This document shows, piece by piece, positions 36,399 through 44,920 of a stretch of DNA of 62,607 nt; positions within the stretch are counted from its first letter, which is position 1, and each line of letters starts with the position of its first letter. The notes under the pieces were generated by a model. It was not told the origin of the DNA. It saw only the letters and a program-made list of their open reading frames with translations, and ran no database searches. Origin of the DNA: Pseudomonas plecoglossicida NBRC 103162 = DSM 15088 (GTDB lineage Bacteria > Pseudomonadota > Gammaproteobacteria > Pseudomonadales > Pseudomonadaceae). A program made the position numbers and the translations under genes. The stretch is taken from positions 1 to 62,607 of the forward strand of contig NZ_BBIV01000034.1 in the NCBI RefSeq assembly GCF_000730665.1. The letters are read 5' to 3'.

Positions 36399-36886
36399 GG
36401 AAATAAACCTCGTCGCATCGATCTTGGGGTAATTGTGTTGATGCTTGCGAATCAGGGTGCTGGCGGCTGTCCTGTTCGGGGGAGTGCGGCGGCGAACGCG
36501 AAGGCTCGAAGGGGAAGGGGTGTGCAGGCCGGGCGAAGGTATGCGCCTGCAGGTCGGCTCGTGGTTGCCTTGCTGCGGAGCTACGCGATTGCCAGTACTG
36601 CGGTGATGCGCTTCCGTCCCTCGGGACAACTTCTTCGTTGCAGTCGCAATCCCGTCGAACCGCCTTGTGGGCCGTATAGACACGAGGAGCCTCCAGGGGT
36701 GGGAGGAGTACGCCTCGAAGGCCCTTGCCAGGGCCCCTGATTAGCGGGAGCGAGGCCATCATGCCCTTGGGAAAAAGTGCCTGTCAAATGTTTTGTAGTG
36801 ATTTTTTTCACTTACTACATCTTTGGTCTAATGAGACTTGTCGGTCAGTTTCAAGGCCTTCGGTCGAGGCCTTGAATTGCCTGGGA
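36399..36886. promoter_or_regulatory. 488-base upstream region of aceA
   Basis: Holds the aceA control region. A partial palindrome TGTAGTGA ... TCACTTACTACA lies at 36794-36819, in an AT-rich stretch (TTTTTTTCAC) about 400 bases upstream of the start codon; it may be an operator or a distant promoter. The 400 bases nearest the gene are GC-rich and show no ORF I accept. Promoter elements were not placed with confidence. Confidence 0.4.
36851..36875. terminator. Possible terminator after secretin-domain gene
   Basis: TCAAGGCCT-TCGGTCG-AGGCCTTGA: perfect 9-base stem 11 bases past the stop at 36887 on the minus strand. No T-run follows, so it may be a stabilising hairpin. Confidence 0.5.
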
Positions 36887-37621
36887 TCAGTCGAGAAGGT
36901 CGACTTTGACGCGTAAAGTCATGTTTTCACCCCGTTGGGTGCTGTAGGTCCGGCTCGAACCCTCGCGGCCGGCTTGGGACTGCTGGTTGTAGCCTGCCAG
37001 GGTGATCCATTCGCCGAGCCTGCCGGTGACCGTCGTGTCGGTGCTTTGCACTTTCACTACATCTGCACGTTCCTGACTGATTCGGTCATTATTGCTGCTG
37101 ATTTGCAGACGAACCGTCTCGCCGCTCAGGCTGGGCGTGACATAGAAGCCCTGGGTCACGTTGCGGTATTCGGTGTTGCTTTGAATACGTCCGTAACCGT
37201 CGGTACTGGTGCTGGTCACAGGAATGCTCTGGCCGACCTGGATCAGCGCCGGCTGGCCTTCACTGGCCTGGATCTGCTGCAAGCCACCCTCGCGGTTGCT
37301 GGTGCCGTAGTGGATCACCCGGGCGTTGCCGCGATCATCCTGGAAGTTGCTGTCGTTGTTGTCGACGCTGATCAGCAGGCGTTTGGGGGCGGTATCGAGC
37401 TGCTGCAAGAGGACGCGCAGGTCGTCGATGCGCTCGGGGCTGGCGTTGACGATCAACTTGTTCTCGAAGGCGCTGACGCTGCCGTCCTTGCCGATGAAGG
37501 ACTGGGCGGCGGGGAGCAGTTCGGCACTGCTTCGGTGCTGCAGCGGCACCACTTCGGTGGCGGCCTGGGCAGTGATGCTGGCGGCCAGCATCAGGGAGGC
37601 GAAAAAGGGGCGTAGCGGCAT
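36887..37621 (-). CDS. Exported lone secretin N-domain (NolW-like) protein
   Basis: 244 residues. The Sec signal (about 1-23, ending ITAQA) is followed by secretin-type N1/N3 features: FENKLIVNASPERIDDLRVLLQQLDTAPKRLLISVD (about 67-102), then a beta-rich C-terminal half with GYGRIQSNTEYRNVTQGFYVTPSLSG and QISSNNDR. It lacks the large pore domain of GspD/PilQ, so it cannot form a secretin by itself. No other secretion genes adjoin. Start at 37621 with GGAG 9 bases upstream; the longer frame overlaps the divergent SulP gene. Function unknown. Confidence 0.75.
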   Translation of the reverse strand: MPLRPFFASLMLAASITAQAATEVVPLQHRSSAELLPAAQSFIGKDGSVSAFENKLIVNASPERIDDLRVLLQQLDTAPKRLLISVDNNDSNFQDDRGNARVIHYGTSNREGGLQQIQASEGQPALIQVGQSIPVTSTSTDGYGRIQSNTEYRNVTQGFYVTPSLSGETVRLQISSNNDRISQERADVVKVQSTDTTVTGRLGEWITLAGYNQQSQAGREGSSRTYSTQRGENMTLRVKVDLLD

Positions 37622-37784
37622 GTCCGTGATCTCCGCGGGTGGAATCAACATGATGGCAAATTTGTCTGCTATTTGCCGAACCTGGATCACGATCCTGGGT
37701 GTGCGGTGGCCGCTGGCAGTCAAATTCCGTAACATCGCGGCCCTTGCTTTGTACCCTTCGCCCGCATCGCGCCACAGGAAATTC

Positions 37785-39227
37785 ATGAAACCCGCCCGAC
37801 TTCGCGCCGACCTGCTTGCCGGCCTGACCACTTCGTTCGCCCTGGTGCCAGAGTGCATCGCCTTCGCCCTGGTCGCTCACCTCAACCCGCTGATGGGCCT
37901 GTATGGCGCCTTCATCATCTGCACCCTGACCGCCCTGTTTGGCGGGCGGCCAGGCATGATCTCTGGTGCAGCAGGTTCCATGGCGGTAGTGATCGTTGCG
38001 CTGGTCGTGCAGCACGGCGCGCAGTACTTGCTGGCCACGGTGTTGCTGGGCGGCGTGGTGATGATCCTGTTCGGCCTGCTGCGCCTGGGCAAGTTGGTGC
38101 GTCTGGTGCCCTATCCGGTGATGCTCGGCTTCGTCAATGGCCTGGCGATCGTCATCGCCCTGGCCCAGCTGGAGCACTTCAAGCAGGGTGAGCAGTGGCT
38201 CGGCGGCGCGCCGCTCTACCTGATGATCGGCCTGGTGGCGCTGACCATGCTGGTGGTCTATGTGCTGCCCAGGATTACCCGCGCCGTGCCGCCAGCGCTG
38301 GTGGCGATCCTGGGGGTCGGGCTGCTGGTGTACCTGCTCGGCCTGCCGACGCGCACACTCGGCGACATGGCGCACATCGCCGGCGGCCTTCCGTCGCTGG
38401 CCTTGCCCGAGGTGCCCTGGAATGTGCAAACCCTCAAGATCATCGCCCCCTATGCCGTGCTCATGGCCATGGTCGGTCTGCTCGAGACTCTGCTGACCCT
38501 CAACCTGACCGACGAAATCAGCGAAAGCCGCGGCTACCCGGACCGCGAGTGCGTGGCCCTCGGGGCGGCCAACATGGTCTCCGGGCTGTGCGGAGGCATG
38601 GGGGGCTGCGCGATGATCGGGCAGACGGTGATCAACCTCAGTTCCAATGGCCGTGGCCGGCTATCCGGCGTGGTGGCCGGGGTGATGATCCTGCTGTTCG
38701 TGCTGTTCCTTTCGCCGCTGATCGAGCGCATTCCACTGGCGGCATTGGTCGGGGTGATGTTCGTGGTCGCCCAGCAGACCTTCGCCTGGGCATCCTTGCG
38801 GGTCTTGCACAAGGTGCCGGTGAGCGATGTGCTGGAAATCATCGCAGTAACCGTGGTCACGGTATTTACCGACCTGGCCACGGCGGTGCTGTTCGGCATC
38901 GTCATCGCCGCGATCAATTTTGCCTGGCAGCATGCGCGGGAGTTGTATGCCGAGAGCCATGAAGACGCCGACGGGAGCAAGCACTATCAGGTACACGGAA
39001 CGCTGTTCTTTGCCTCGACCACGGTGTTTCTCAACCAGTTCGATCCGGCCAAGGACCCGGCCAAGGTGACCCTGGACTGCAAGCACCTGAGCTTCGTCGA
39101 CTATTCGGCAGTTGCGGCTTTGAAGACGTTGCGCGAGCGTTATGCCAAGGCGGGCAAGCCGCTGCGCGTGGTGCACCTGTCGGAGCGGTGCAAGAAGCTG
39201 CTGAAGCGGGCCGGCGAACAGCATTGA
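37785..39227 (+). CDS. SulP-family anion transporter with STAS domain
   Basis: 480 residues. The membrane part (about 1-400) has the SulP features LAGLTTSFALVPECIAFALV and GGCAMIGQTVINLSSNGRGRLSG; a STAS domain (about 405-480) follows with TLDCKHLSFVDYSAVAAL. Substrate may be sulfate, bicarbonate, or another anion; family membership alone does not decide. Starts at 37785 with AGGAA upstream, divergent from the secretin-domain gene, converging on the EF-G gene 39 bases after its stop. Confidence 0.9.
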   Translation: MKPARLRADLLAGLTTSFALVPECIAFALVAHLNPLMGLYGAFIICTLTALFGGRPGMISGAAGSMAVVIVALVVQHGAQYLLATVLLGGVVMILFGLLRLGKLVRLVPYPVMLGFVNGLAIVIALAQLEHFKQGEQWLGGAPLYLMIGLVALTMLVVYVLPRITRAVPPALVAILGVGLLVYLLGLPTRTLGDMAHIAGGLPSLALPEVPWNVQTLKIIAPYAVLMAMVGLLETLLTLNLTDEISESRGYPDRECVALGAANMVSGLCGGMGGCAMIGQTVINLSSNGRGRLSGVVAGVMILLFVLFLSPLIERIPLAALVGVMFVVAQQTFAWASLRVLHKVPVSDVLEIIAVTVVTVFTDLATAVLFGIVIAAINFAWQHARELYAESHEDADGSKHYQVHGTLFFASTTVFLNQFDPAKDPAKVTLDCKHLSFVDYSAVAALKTLRERYAKAGKPLRVVHLSERCKKLLKRAGEQH

Positions 39228-39266
39228 GTCAGTGCTGATGCCATCGCCGGCAAAGCCCTCGCTCCA

Positions 39267-41378
39267 TCACTCCCCGCGGTTTTTCTTGACGATGGCGTCA
39301 GCAATGCTTGCCGGTGCCTCGGCATAGCGGGTGAACTCCATCGAAAAGCTGGCCCGGCCCTGGGTCATCGAGCGCATCGAGGTGGCATAGCCGAACATCT
39401 CGCCCAGTGGCACCTCGGCACGGATCACCTTGCCCGCCGGGGTCTCGTCGCCATCCTGGATCATGCCGCGGCGTCGGCTCAGGTCGCCGAGGATATCGCC
39501 CTGGTACTCCTCGGGCGTGACCACCTCCACCTTCATCACCGGCTCCAGCAACACCGCGCCACCTTTCTGCGACAGCTGCTTGGTGGCCATGGAGGCGGCG
39601 ATCTTGTAGGCCATCTCGTTGGAGTCGACGTCATGGTAGGACCCGTCGAAAACCGCTGCTTTCAGGCTGATCAGCGGATAGCCGGCCAGCACGCCGTTCT
39701 TCATCTGTTCCTCGATGCCTTTCTGGATGGCCGGGATGTATTCGCGCGGCACCACGCCGCCGACAATCTCGTTGATGAACTCCAGGCCTTCTTTGCCTTC
39801 GTCGCCTGGCGCGAAGCGGATCCAGCAGTGGCCATACTGGCCGCGCCCGCCGGACTGGCGGACGAAGCGGCCCTCGATCTCGCAGGTGTTGCGGATCTTC
39901 TCGCGATAGGCCACCTGCGGCTTGCCGATATTGGCGTCGACGTTGAACTCGCGGCGCATGCGGTCGACGATGATGTCCAGGTGCAACTCGCCCATGCCGG
40001 AGATGATGGTCTGGCCGGTTTCCTCGTCGGTGCGCACACGGAATGACGGGTCTTCCTGGGCCAGCTTGCCCAGGGCGATGCCCATTTTTTCCTGATCGCC
40101 CTTGGTCTTGGGCTCCACCGCCACGGAGATCACCGGGTCGGGGAAGTCCATGCGCTCGAGGATGATCGGCTTGTCCATGTCGCACAGGGTGTCGCCGGTG
40201 GTGACGTCCTTCATGCCGATCAACGCCGCGATGTCGCCGGCACACACGTCCTTGATCTCGGCGCGCTGGTTGGCGTGCATCTGCACCATGCGGCCGATGC
40301 GCTCCTTCTTGCCTTTCACCGAGTTGAGCACGGCATTGCCCGAGCTGAGCACGCCGGAGTACACACGGGCGAAGGTCAGGGTGCCGACGAAAGGGTCGGT
40401 GGCGATCTTGAAGGCAAGGGCCGAAAACGGCTCATGGTCGTCTGCGTGGCGTTCCAGGTGCTTCTCTTCGTCGTCCGGGTCGGTGCCCTTGATCGCCGGG
40501 ATTTCCGAGGGCGCGGGCAGGTAGTCGATGACGGCATCGAGCATCAGTGGCACGCCCTTGTTCTTGAATGACGAACCCAGGATGGTCGGCACGATCTCGT
40601 TGGCGATGGTGCGCTGGCGCAGGGCCGCCTTGATCTCCTCGACGCTCAATTCCTCGCCTTCGAGGAACTTCATGGTCAGCTCGTCACTGGCTTCGGCCGC
40701 GGCCTCGACCATGTGCGCTCGCCATTCGTCGGCCAGCGCCTGGAGTTCCGCGGGGATGTCTTCTTCGCGGTAGCTGGTGCCGTGGTCGGCCTCGTTCCAG
40801 TAGATGGCCTTCATCTTCACCAGGTCGATCTGGCCGATGAAGTTTTCCTCGCTGCCGATGGCCAGCTGGATCGGTACCGGGTGATGGCCCAGGCGCTGGT
40901 CGATCTGCTTGACCACGCGCAGGAAATCGGCGCCCTGGCGGTCCATCTTGTTGATGTAGGCCAGCCGTGGCACGTGATACTTGTTGGCCTGGCGCCAGAC
41001 CGTTTCCGATTGCGGTTCGACCCCGTCGGCACCGCTGAACACCACCACTGCGCCGTCGAGCACACGCAGCGAGCGCTCCACCTCGATGGTGAAGTCGACG
41101 TGGCCGGGGGTGTCGATGATGTTGAAGCGGTACCTGTCGGCGAACTGCTTGGTCGAGCCTTGCCAGAAGGCCGTGGTCGCCGCCGAGGTGATGGTGATGC
41201 CGCGCTCCTGTTCCTGGGCCATCCAGTCCATGGTTGCGGCACCGTCGTGCACCTCGCCCATCTTGTGGTTGACCCCGGTGTAGAACAGGATGCGTTCGGT
41301 GGTCGTGGTCTTGCCGGCGTCCACGTGGGCGACGATACCAATGTTGCGGTACAGCTCGATGGGCGTTGTACGGGCCAT
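39267..41378 (-). CDS. fusA: Elongation factor G, non-str-operon copy
   Basis: 703 residues, full-length EF-G. P-loop AHVDAGKTTTTER (about 17-29), DTPGHVDFTIEVERSLRV (G3), NKMDRQGADF (G4), domain IV GGRGQYGHCWIRF and the C-terminal SMTQGRASFSMEF are all present. The gene is not in the rpsL-rpsG-fusA-tuf cluster, so it is likely the second pseudomonad EF-G, known as fusB in P. putida; the split of translocation and recycling between paralogues has not been read from sequence. Monocistronic, minus strand. Confidence 0.95.
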   Translation of the reverse strand: MARTTPIELYRNIGIVAHVDAGKTTTTERILFYTGVNHKMGEVHDGAATMDWMAQEQERGITITSAATTAFWQGSTKQFADRYRFNIIDTPGHVDFTIEVERSLRVLDGAVVVFSGADGVEPQSETVWRQANKYHVPRLAYINKMDRQGADFLRVVKQIDQRLGHHPVPIQLAIGSEENFIGQIDLVKMKAIYWNEADHGTSYREEDIPAELQALADEWRAHMVEAAAEASDELTMKFLEGEELSVEEIKAALRQRTIANEIVPTILGSSFKNKGVPLMLDAVIDYLPAPSEIPAIKGTDPDDEEKHLERHADDHEPFSALAFKIATDPFVGTLTFARVYSGVLSSGNAVLNSVKGKKERIGRMVQMHANQRAEIKDVCAGDIAALIGMKDVTTGDTLCDMDKPIILERMDFPDPVISVAVEPKTKGDQEKMGIALGKLAQEDPSFRVRTDEETGQTIISGMGELHLDIIVDRMRREFNVDANIGKPQVAYREKIRNTCEIEGRFVRQSGGRGQYGHCWIRFAPGDEGKEGLEFINEIVGGVVPREYIPAIQKGIEEQMKNGVLAGYPLISLKAAVFDGSYHDVDSNEMAYKIAASMATKQLSQKGGAVLLEPVMKVEVVTPEEYQGDILGDLSRRRGMIQDGDETPAGKVIRAEVPLGEMFGYATSMRSMTQGRASFSMEFTRYAEAPASIADAIVKKNRGE

Positions 41379-41451
41379 GACGGACTACCTGCGGCGATGC
41401 GGATTCTCCCAAGGTAGCAGAGCGGGAGAATCCTGCTTTACCGCCGGGCTG

Positions 41452-41877
41452 TCAGTCGGCCTGGGCCTGCAGCAGCCACTGGCCGTCGATTTCACGGGCC
41501 AGGCCACTGGCTGGCAGCAGGGCCATCAGGCGCTCGTGCAGGGCGTTTTCGGTGAACGTCTTGAGCGTTGCCAGGTCAAGGGCACCGGCCAACATCAGCT
41601 CGGCCTTGGTGTACGACAACCAGGCTTTTTTCAGTACCTGCGCCACATCACTGCCGGCGGTACTGGCGAAACGGCGGTGCCAGGTGCGGCCTTCGAAGGT
41701 GAAGCTGTGCAGGTGGCTGTAGGTGCTTTCGTCGCCGCCTTCGGCACAGCGGTGGCAACGACACGGGCCTTCGCCGAAGGCATTGCGCAGGTAGCTGTTG
41801 AAGTCCACGACGGGCTTGAGGGTCAGGCGTTTGTCGACCTCGAACAGGTCGGCGATCAGGGGTTCTTCGGCGCTCAC
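41452..41877 (-). CDS. Conserved Pseudomonas protein with CRCHRC motif
   Basis: 141 residues. The middle carries CRCHRCAEGGDES (about 38-50), possibly a small metal site, and FTFEGRTWHRRFASTAGSDVA. A Val (GTG) start at 41877 is preferred over the ATG at 41916 because GAGGACACC precedes it; this is not certain. It lies between the EF-G gene (same strand, downstream) and a plus-strand gene. Not recognised as a named family. Confidence 0.65.
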   Translation of the reverse strand: MSAEEPLIADLFEVDKRLTLKPVVDFNSYLRNAFGEGPCRCHRCAEGGDESTYSHLHSFTFEGRTWHRRFASTAGSDVAQVLKKAWLSYTKAELMLAGALDLATLKTFTENALHERLMALLPASGLAREIDGQWLLQAQAD

Positions 41878-42052
41878 TCGGTGTCCTCGTGTGGTGTGGC
41901 GTGCATCGGCGGGCACCCTAACAGATCAGGGCGGGGGAGGCCATGTGGTTCTGGCAGGGCAGGCCCGGCGATAAGGCCGGTAGAGACAACCCGTCACGGC
42001 TGCCGTACTCTACGCGCCCGCAAGCCTACATCTGACACCGAGGTAACCCCGC

Positions 42053-42355
42053 TTGAGCACCAAGTACCCGTACACCGCCACCGTGACCATCAGCGCCGAA
42101 GACCGTGGCGGCGATACCGAGGCCTCCGAGAACCCCGGCATGCGTGTCGGCCTCGAAGCGGTGACCGAAACCCTGAAGAAAGTGCATTTCGTCGGTACGC
42201 TCGCGGCACCTGAGAAACAGGCCACGCACATCTGTGTGACCCTGGAGAACGGCCTGACCTACTACGGCCCGATCGTCAACGGCCATGCCGAACTCGAAGG
42301 AGGCTGGATCGCCTTCGAATCCGACATGCTCACTCCGCAAGAACTGGGCCTTTAA
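42053..42355 (+). CDS. Small conserved protein, TTG start
   Basis: 100 residues. The start is TTG after GAGGTAACCCCGC; no ATG is in frame for 28 codons. The body is beta-rich (YTATVTISAEDRGGDTEA, KVHFVGTLAAPEK, ICVTLENGLTYYGPIVNGHAELEGGWIAFE), consistent with an all-beta fold. I recall similar short proteins in Pseudomonas but no function. It converges on the aminotransferase, 3 bases between stops. Confidence 0.6.
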   Translation: MSTKYPYTATVTISAEDRGGDTEASENPGMRVGLEAVTETLKKVHFVGTLAAPEKQATHICVTLENGLTYYGPIVNGHAELEGGWIAFESDMLTPQELGL

Positions 42356-42358
42356 GCC

Positions 42359-43603
42359 TCAACCCAGTTCCGCCAGGCACTGCTCGAGGATGTCCAGGCC
42401 TTCCTCTAGCACCTCGCCCTCGATGGTCAGCGGTGCCAGCAGGCGGATGATGTGCCGCGCCTTGCCGCTGGGCATCAGCAGCAACCCCTTGGCGCGCGCC
42501 GACTCCAGTACCTTGGTCAACTGCGCCGGTGCCGGGCTGCCGTCGGCATTGACCAATTCGATACCGCGCATGGCGCCGATGCCGGTCAGTCGACCGATGC
42601 ACGGGTACGTGCCCTGCCAGCGCTCGACGCGACCGACGATGGCCTGCTCCTGGCGTTCGCCCCAGGTGGCGAGGTTTTCGTCGCTCATCTGCGCCAGGCT
42701 GGCAAGCGCCGCTGCGCAGGCGATGGGGTTGCCCGAATAGGTGCCACCCAGCCCTCCCTTGGGCAGGGCAGCCATCAACGCCTGGCGCCCGACCACCGCA
42801 CCCAGCGGCATGCCGCCAGCGATGCTCTTGGCCAACAGCAGCAGGTCAGGCTCGATTCCCAGGCGCGGGAAGGCGAAGCGCTGGCCGGTGCGGCCGAAGC
42901 CCGACTGGATCTCGTCGATGATGATCAGGATCCCGTGCTCATCGCAGAAACGGCGCAGGGCCTGCGCGAATGCCGGGTCCATGGCGAGGAAGCCGCCTTC
43001 GCCCTGCACCGGCTCGAAGATGAATGCTGCCACGTCTTCGACGGCCAGCTCGACGCTGAACAGCCGCTCCATGGCCTTGAGCGCCTGCTCGCAGGTCACG
43101 CCGGTGTCGGCACTGGGGTAGGGCAGGTGGTAGACCGGCCCCGGCAGCTCACCGACCCGTTGCTTGTAGGGCGCCACCTTGCCGTTGAGGTTCAAGGTGG
43201 CCAAGGTGCGCCCATGGAACCCGCCGTCGAAGGCGATGATGGCGCGCTTGCCGGTGGCGCCGCGAGCGACTTTCAAGGCATTTTCTGCAGCTTCCGCGCC
43301 ACTGTTGGTGAGCATGCCGGCCAGCGGATAGCTGACCGGGACGAATTCGCCCAGGCGTTCCATGAGTGCCAGGTAAGGGCTGTGCGGGGCGGCGTTGAAG
43401 GCATAGTGGGTCAGGCGCGTGGCCTGGGCCTGAATGGCCTCGACCACGGCTGGGTTGCAGTGACCCAGGTTGAGCACGCCGATCCCGCCGACGAAGTCGA
43501 TGTAACGCTTGCCGTCGGTATCCCAGACTTCGGCATTACGGCCGTGGGAAAGTGTGATCGGGTGAACGATGGCAATGGATTGACTGATACTTTCCTGGTT
43601 CAT
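42359..43603 (-). CDS. Class III omega-aminotransferase (GABA-type)
   Basis: 414 residues of the PLP class III aminotransferase family. PLP lysine is K259 in LLLAKSIAGG; the PLP ring Asp is D230 in IIIDEIQSGFGRTG; TNSGAEAAENALK (99-111) binds phosphate. Its similarity is to GabT-type enzymes that transfer from 4-aminobutyrate or 5-aminovalerate to 2-oxoglutarate. The start at 43603 is preferred to the longer frame. The divergent-side neighbours are a LysR regulator and a GABA-type permease, so a catabolic locus for an omega-amino acid is likely. Confidence 0.9.
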   Translation of the reverse strand: MNQESISQSIAIVHPITLSHGRNAEVWDTDGKRYIDFVGGIGVLNLGHCNPAVVEAIQAQATRLTHYAFNAAPHSPYLALMERLGEFVPVSYPLAGMLTNSGAEAAENALKVARGATGKRAIIAFDGGFHGRTLATLNLNGKVAPYKQRVGELPGPVYHLPYPSADTGVTCEQALKAMERLFSVELAVEDVAAFIFEPVQGEGGFLAMDPAFAQALRRFCDEHGILIIIDEIQSGFGRTGQRFAFPRLGIEPDLLLLAKSIAGGMPLGAVVGRQALMAALPKGGLGGTYSGNPIACAAALASLAQMSDENLATWGERQEQAIVGRVERWQGTYPCIGRLTGIGAMRGIELVNADGSPAPAQLTKVLESARAKGLLLMPSGKARHIIRLLAPLTIEGEVLEEGLDILEQCLAELG

Positions 43604-43716
43604 GGGGCAGGCAGACCTTGTTCGAGTTTTTAATATCGAAGCGCGCCCGAGCATTATTTCGCAAACGAATTATTTGATTGCGATCATTCCATGGATTCGT
43701 GATCTTTCTGTGCAGG

Positions 43717-43746
43717 CCTCATCGCGGATGAATCCGCTCCTACAAG
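43717..43746. repeat. REP-like element, second type
   Basis: CCTCATCGCGGATGAATCCG followed by CTCCTACAAG: related in ends (CATCG, CTCCTACA) but with the inner dyad CGCGGATGAATCCGC instead of GCCGGC. Lies between the aminotransferase start and the LysR stop. Confidence 0.7.
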
Positions 43747-43769
43747 AGCGAGGGCCAGAACGGCCATCC

Positions 43770-44666
43770 TCAATCTCCCTCAGCCACCCGCTCCCGAATC
43801 CACTGCACGAAGGCCCTGACTTTCGGCACTTCCGCCGCATGCTCGGCATGGGCGATGAAGTGCCGCCCATTGCTCGCCACCGGGTGGTCCCAGGCCACCA
43901 CCAGCTTGCCCTCGCTCAGTTCCTCGGCCACCAGGTAGCGCGGAATCAGGGCAACGCCACATCCGGCGATGGCCGCGCGGATGCACAGGTAGAACGTGTC
44001 GAATCGCGGCCCGTGGTAGCTGTTCTGGCTGTGCAGGCCCAGGCCGAGGAACCATTCATGCCAGGCTTCCGGGCGCGAGCCGCATTGCAGCAGGCGGTGC
44101 TCGGCAAGCACTGCGGCGCTGTCGAAACGCTGCGCCGCCTTGAGCTGCGGAGCGCACACCGGCACCACTTGCTCGCTGAACAGCTCGATGCAGGTCGCCC
44201 CCGGCCAGGTGCCCTGGCCAAAGAAGAAGGCGATATCGGCCTTGGCCTGCACCAGGTCGAACGGCTCCAGCTCGTTGCGGATGTCCAGGTGGATGCGTGG
44301 GTGGCGATCACCGAAGCCCTTGAGCCTGGGCACCAGCCAGCGCGCACCGAAGGTCGGCTGGGTGGCGATGCGCAGCACTTCGGTCTCGTCGCCGTAGCTG
44401 AGGATGTAGCGGCTGGACATGTCGATCTGGGTAAGGATCTTGTTCACTTCGGTCAGGTACAGGGCGCCCGCGGGGGTCAGGTGCAGGCGCCGCCGAATGC
44501 GCTGGAACAGGGAGTGGGCGAGCATCTCTTCCAGTTGCGCGACCTGCTTGCTCACCGCGCTCTGGGTCAGGTGCAGCTCTTGTGCCGCACGGGTGAGGCT
44601 GAGGTGGCGGGCGGCGGCCTCGAAGCACTGCAAGGCGGTCGTGGAGGGCATCAGGCGTTTGGACAT
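43770..44666 (-). CDS. LysR-family regulator (GcvA-like)
   Basis: 298 residues. HTH region (about 8-66) with TALQCFEAAARHLSLTRAAQELHLTQSAVSKQVAQLE; the GcvA/AmpR group shows such SLTRAA and QSAVS elements. The C-terminal sensor domain is complete. It is divergent from the permease (254 bases between starts) and upstream of the aminotransferase on the same strand. It most likely controls both for omega-amino-acid use. The ligand is unknown. Confidence 0.88.
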   Translation of the reverse strand: MSKRLMPSTTALQCFEAAARHLSLTRAAQELHLTQSAVSKQVAQLEEMLAHSLFQRIRRRLHLTPAGALYLTEVNKILTQIDMSSRYILSYGDETEVLRIATQPTFGARWLVPRLKGFGDRHPRIHLDIRNELEPFDLVQAKADIAFFFGQGTWPGATCIELFSEQVVPVCAPQLKAAQRFDSAAVLAEHRLLQCGSRPEAWHEWFLGLGLHSQNSYHGPRFDTFYLCIRAAIAGCGVALIPRYLVAEELSEGKLVVAWDHPVASNGRHFIAHAEHAAEVPKVRAFVQWIRERVAEGD

Positions 44667-44920
44667 GGCAAGGGTTTACCGAGCAAAAAAGGAAGAAGTT
44701 CATTCCCGAATGGAATCATGTGCTTCGAAAAGGTCGTTTGTTGACCCGCGCCTATAGATTAATACTGACCTCGATCAACGATTACAACCGGTGAAGCAAA
44801 GAGGAGGCAAGTGCGCAACCGGGGATATCAGAACAAGAAAAAAGAGCAATACACCTACAAGAATTCTGCTCCAACTTTTTCAGCCGTCCTGGTGGCGGCC
44901 GACCCATTCGAGGGTTCTCC

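Noticed and set aside
39240..39262. REP copy after the SulP gene
   Set aside because: Only CATCGCCGGCAAAGCC remains; too degenerate to list as an element.
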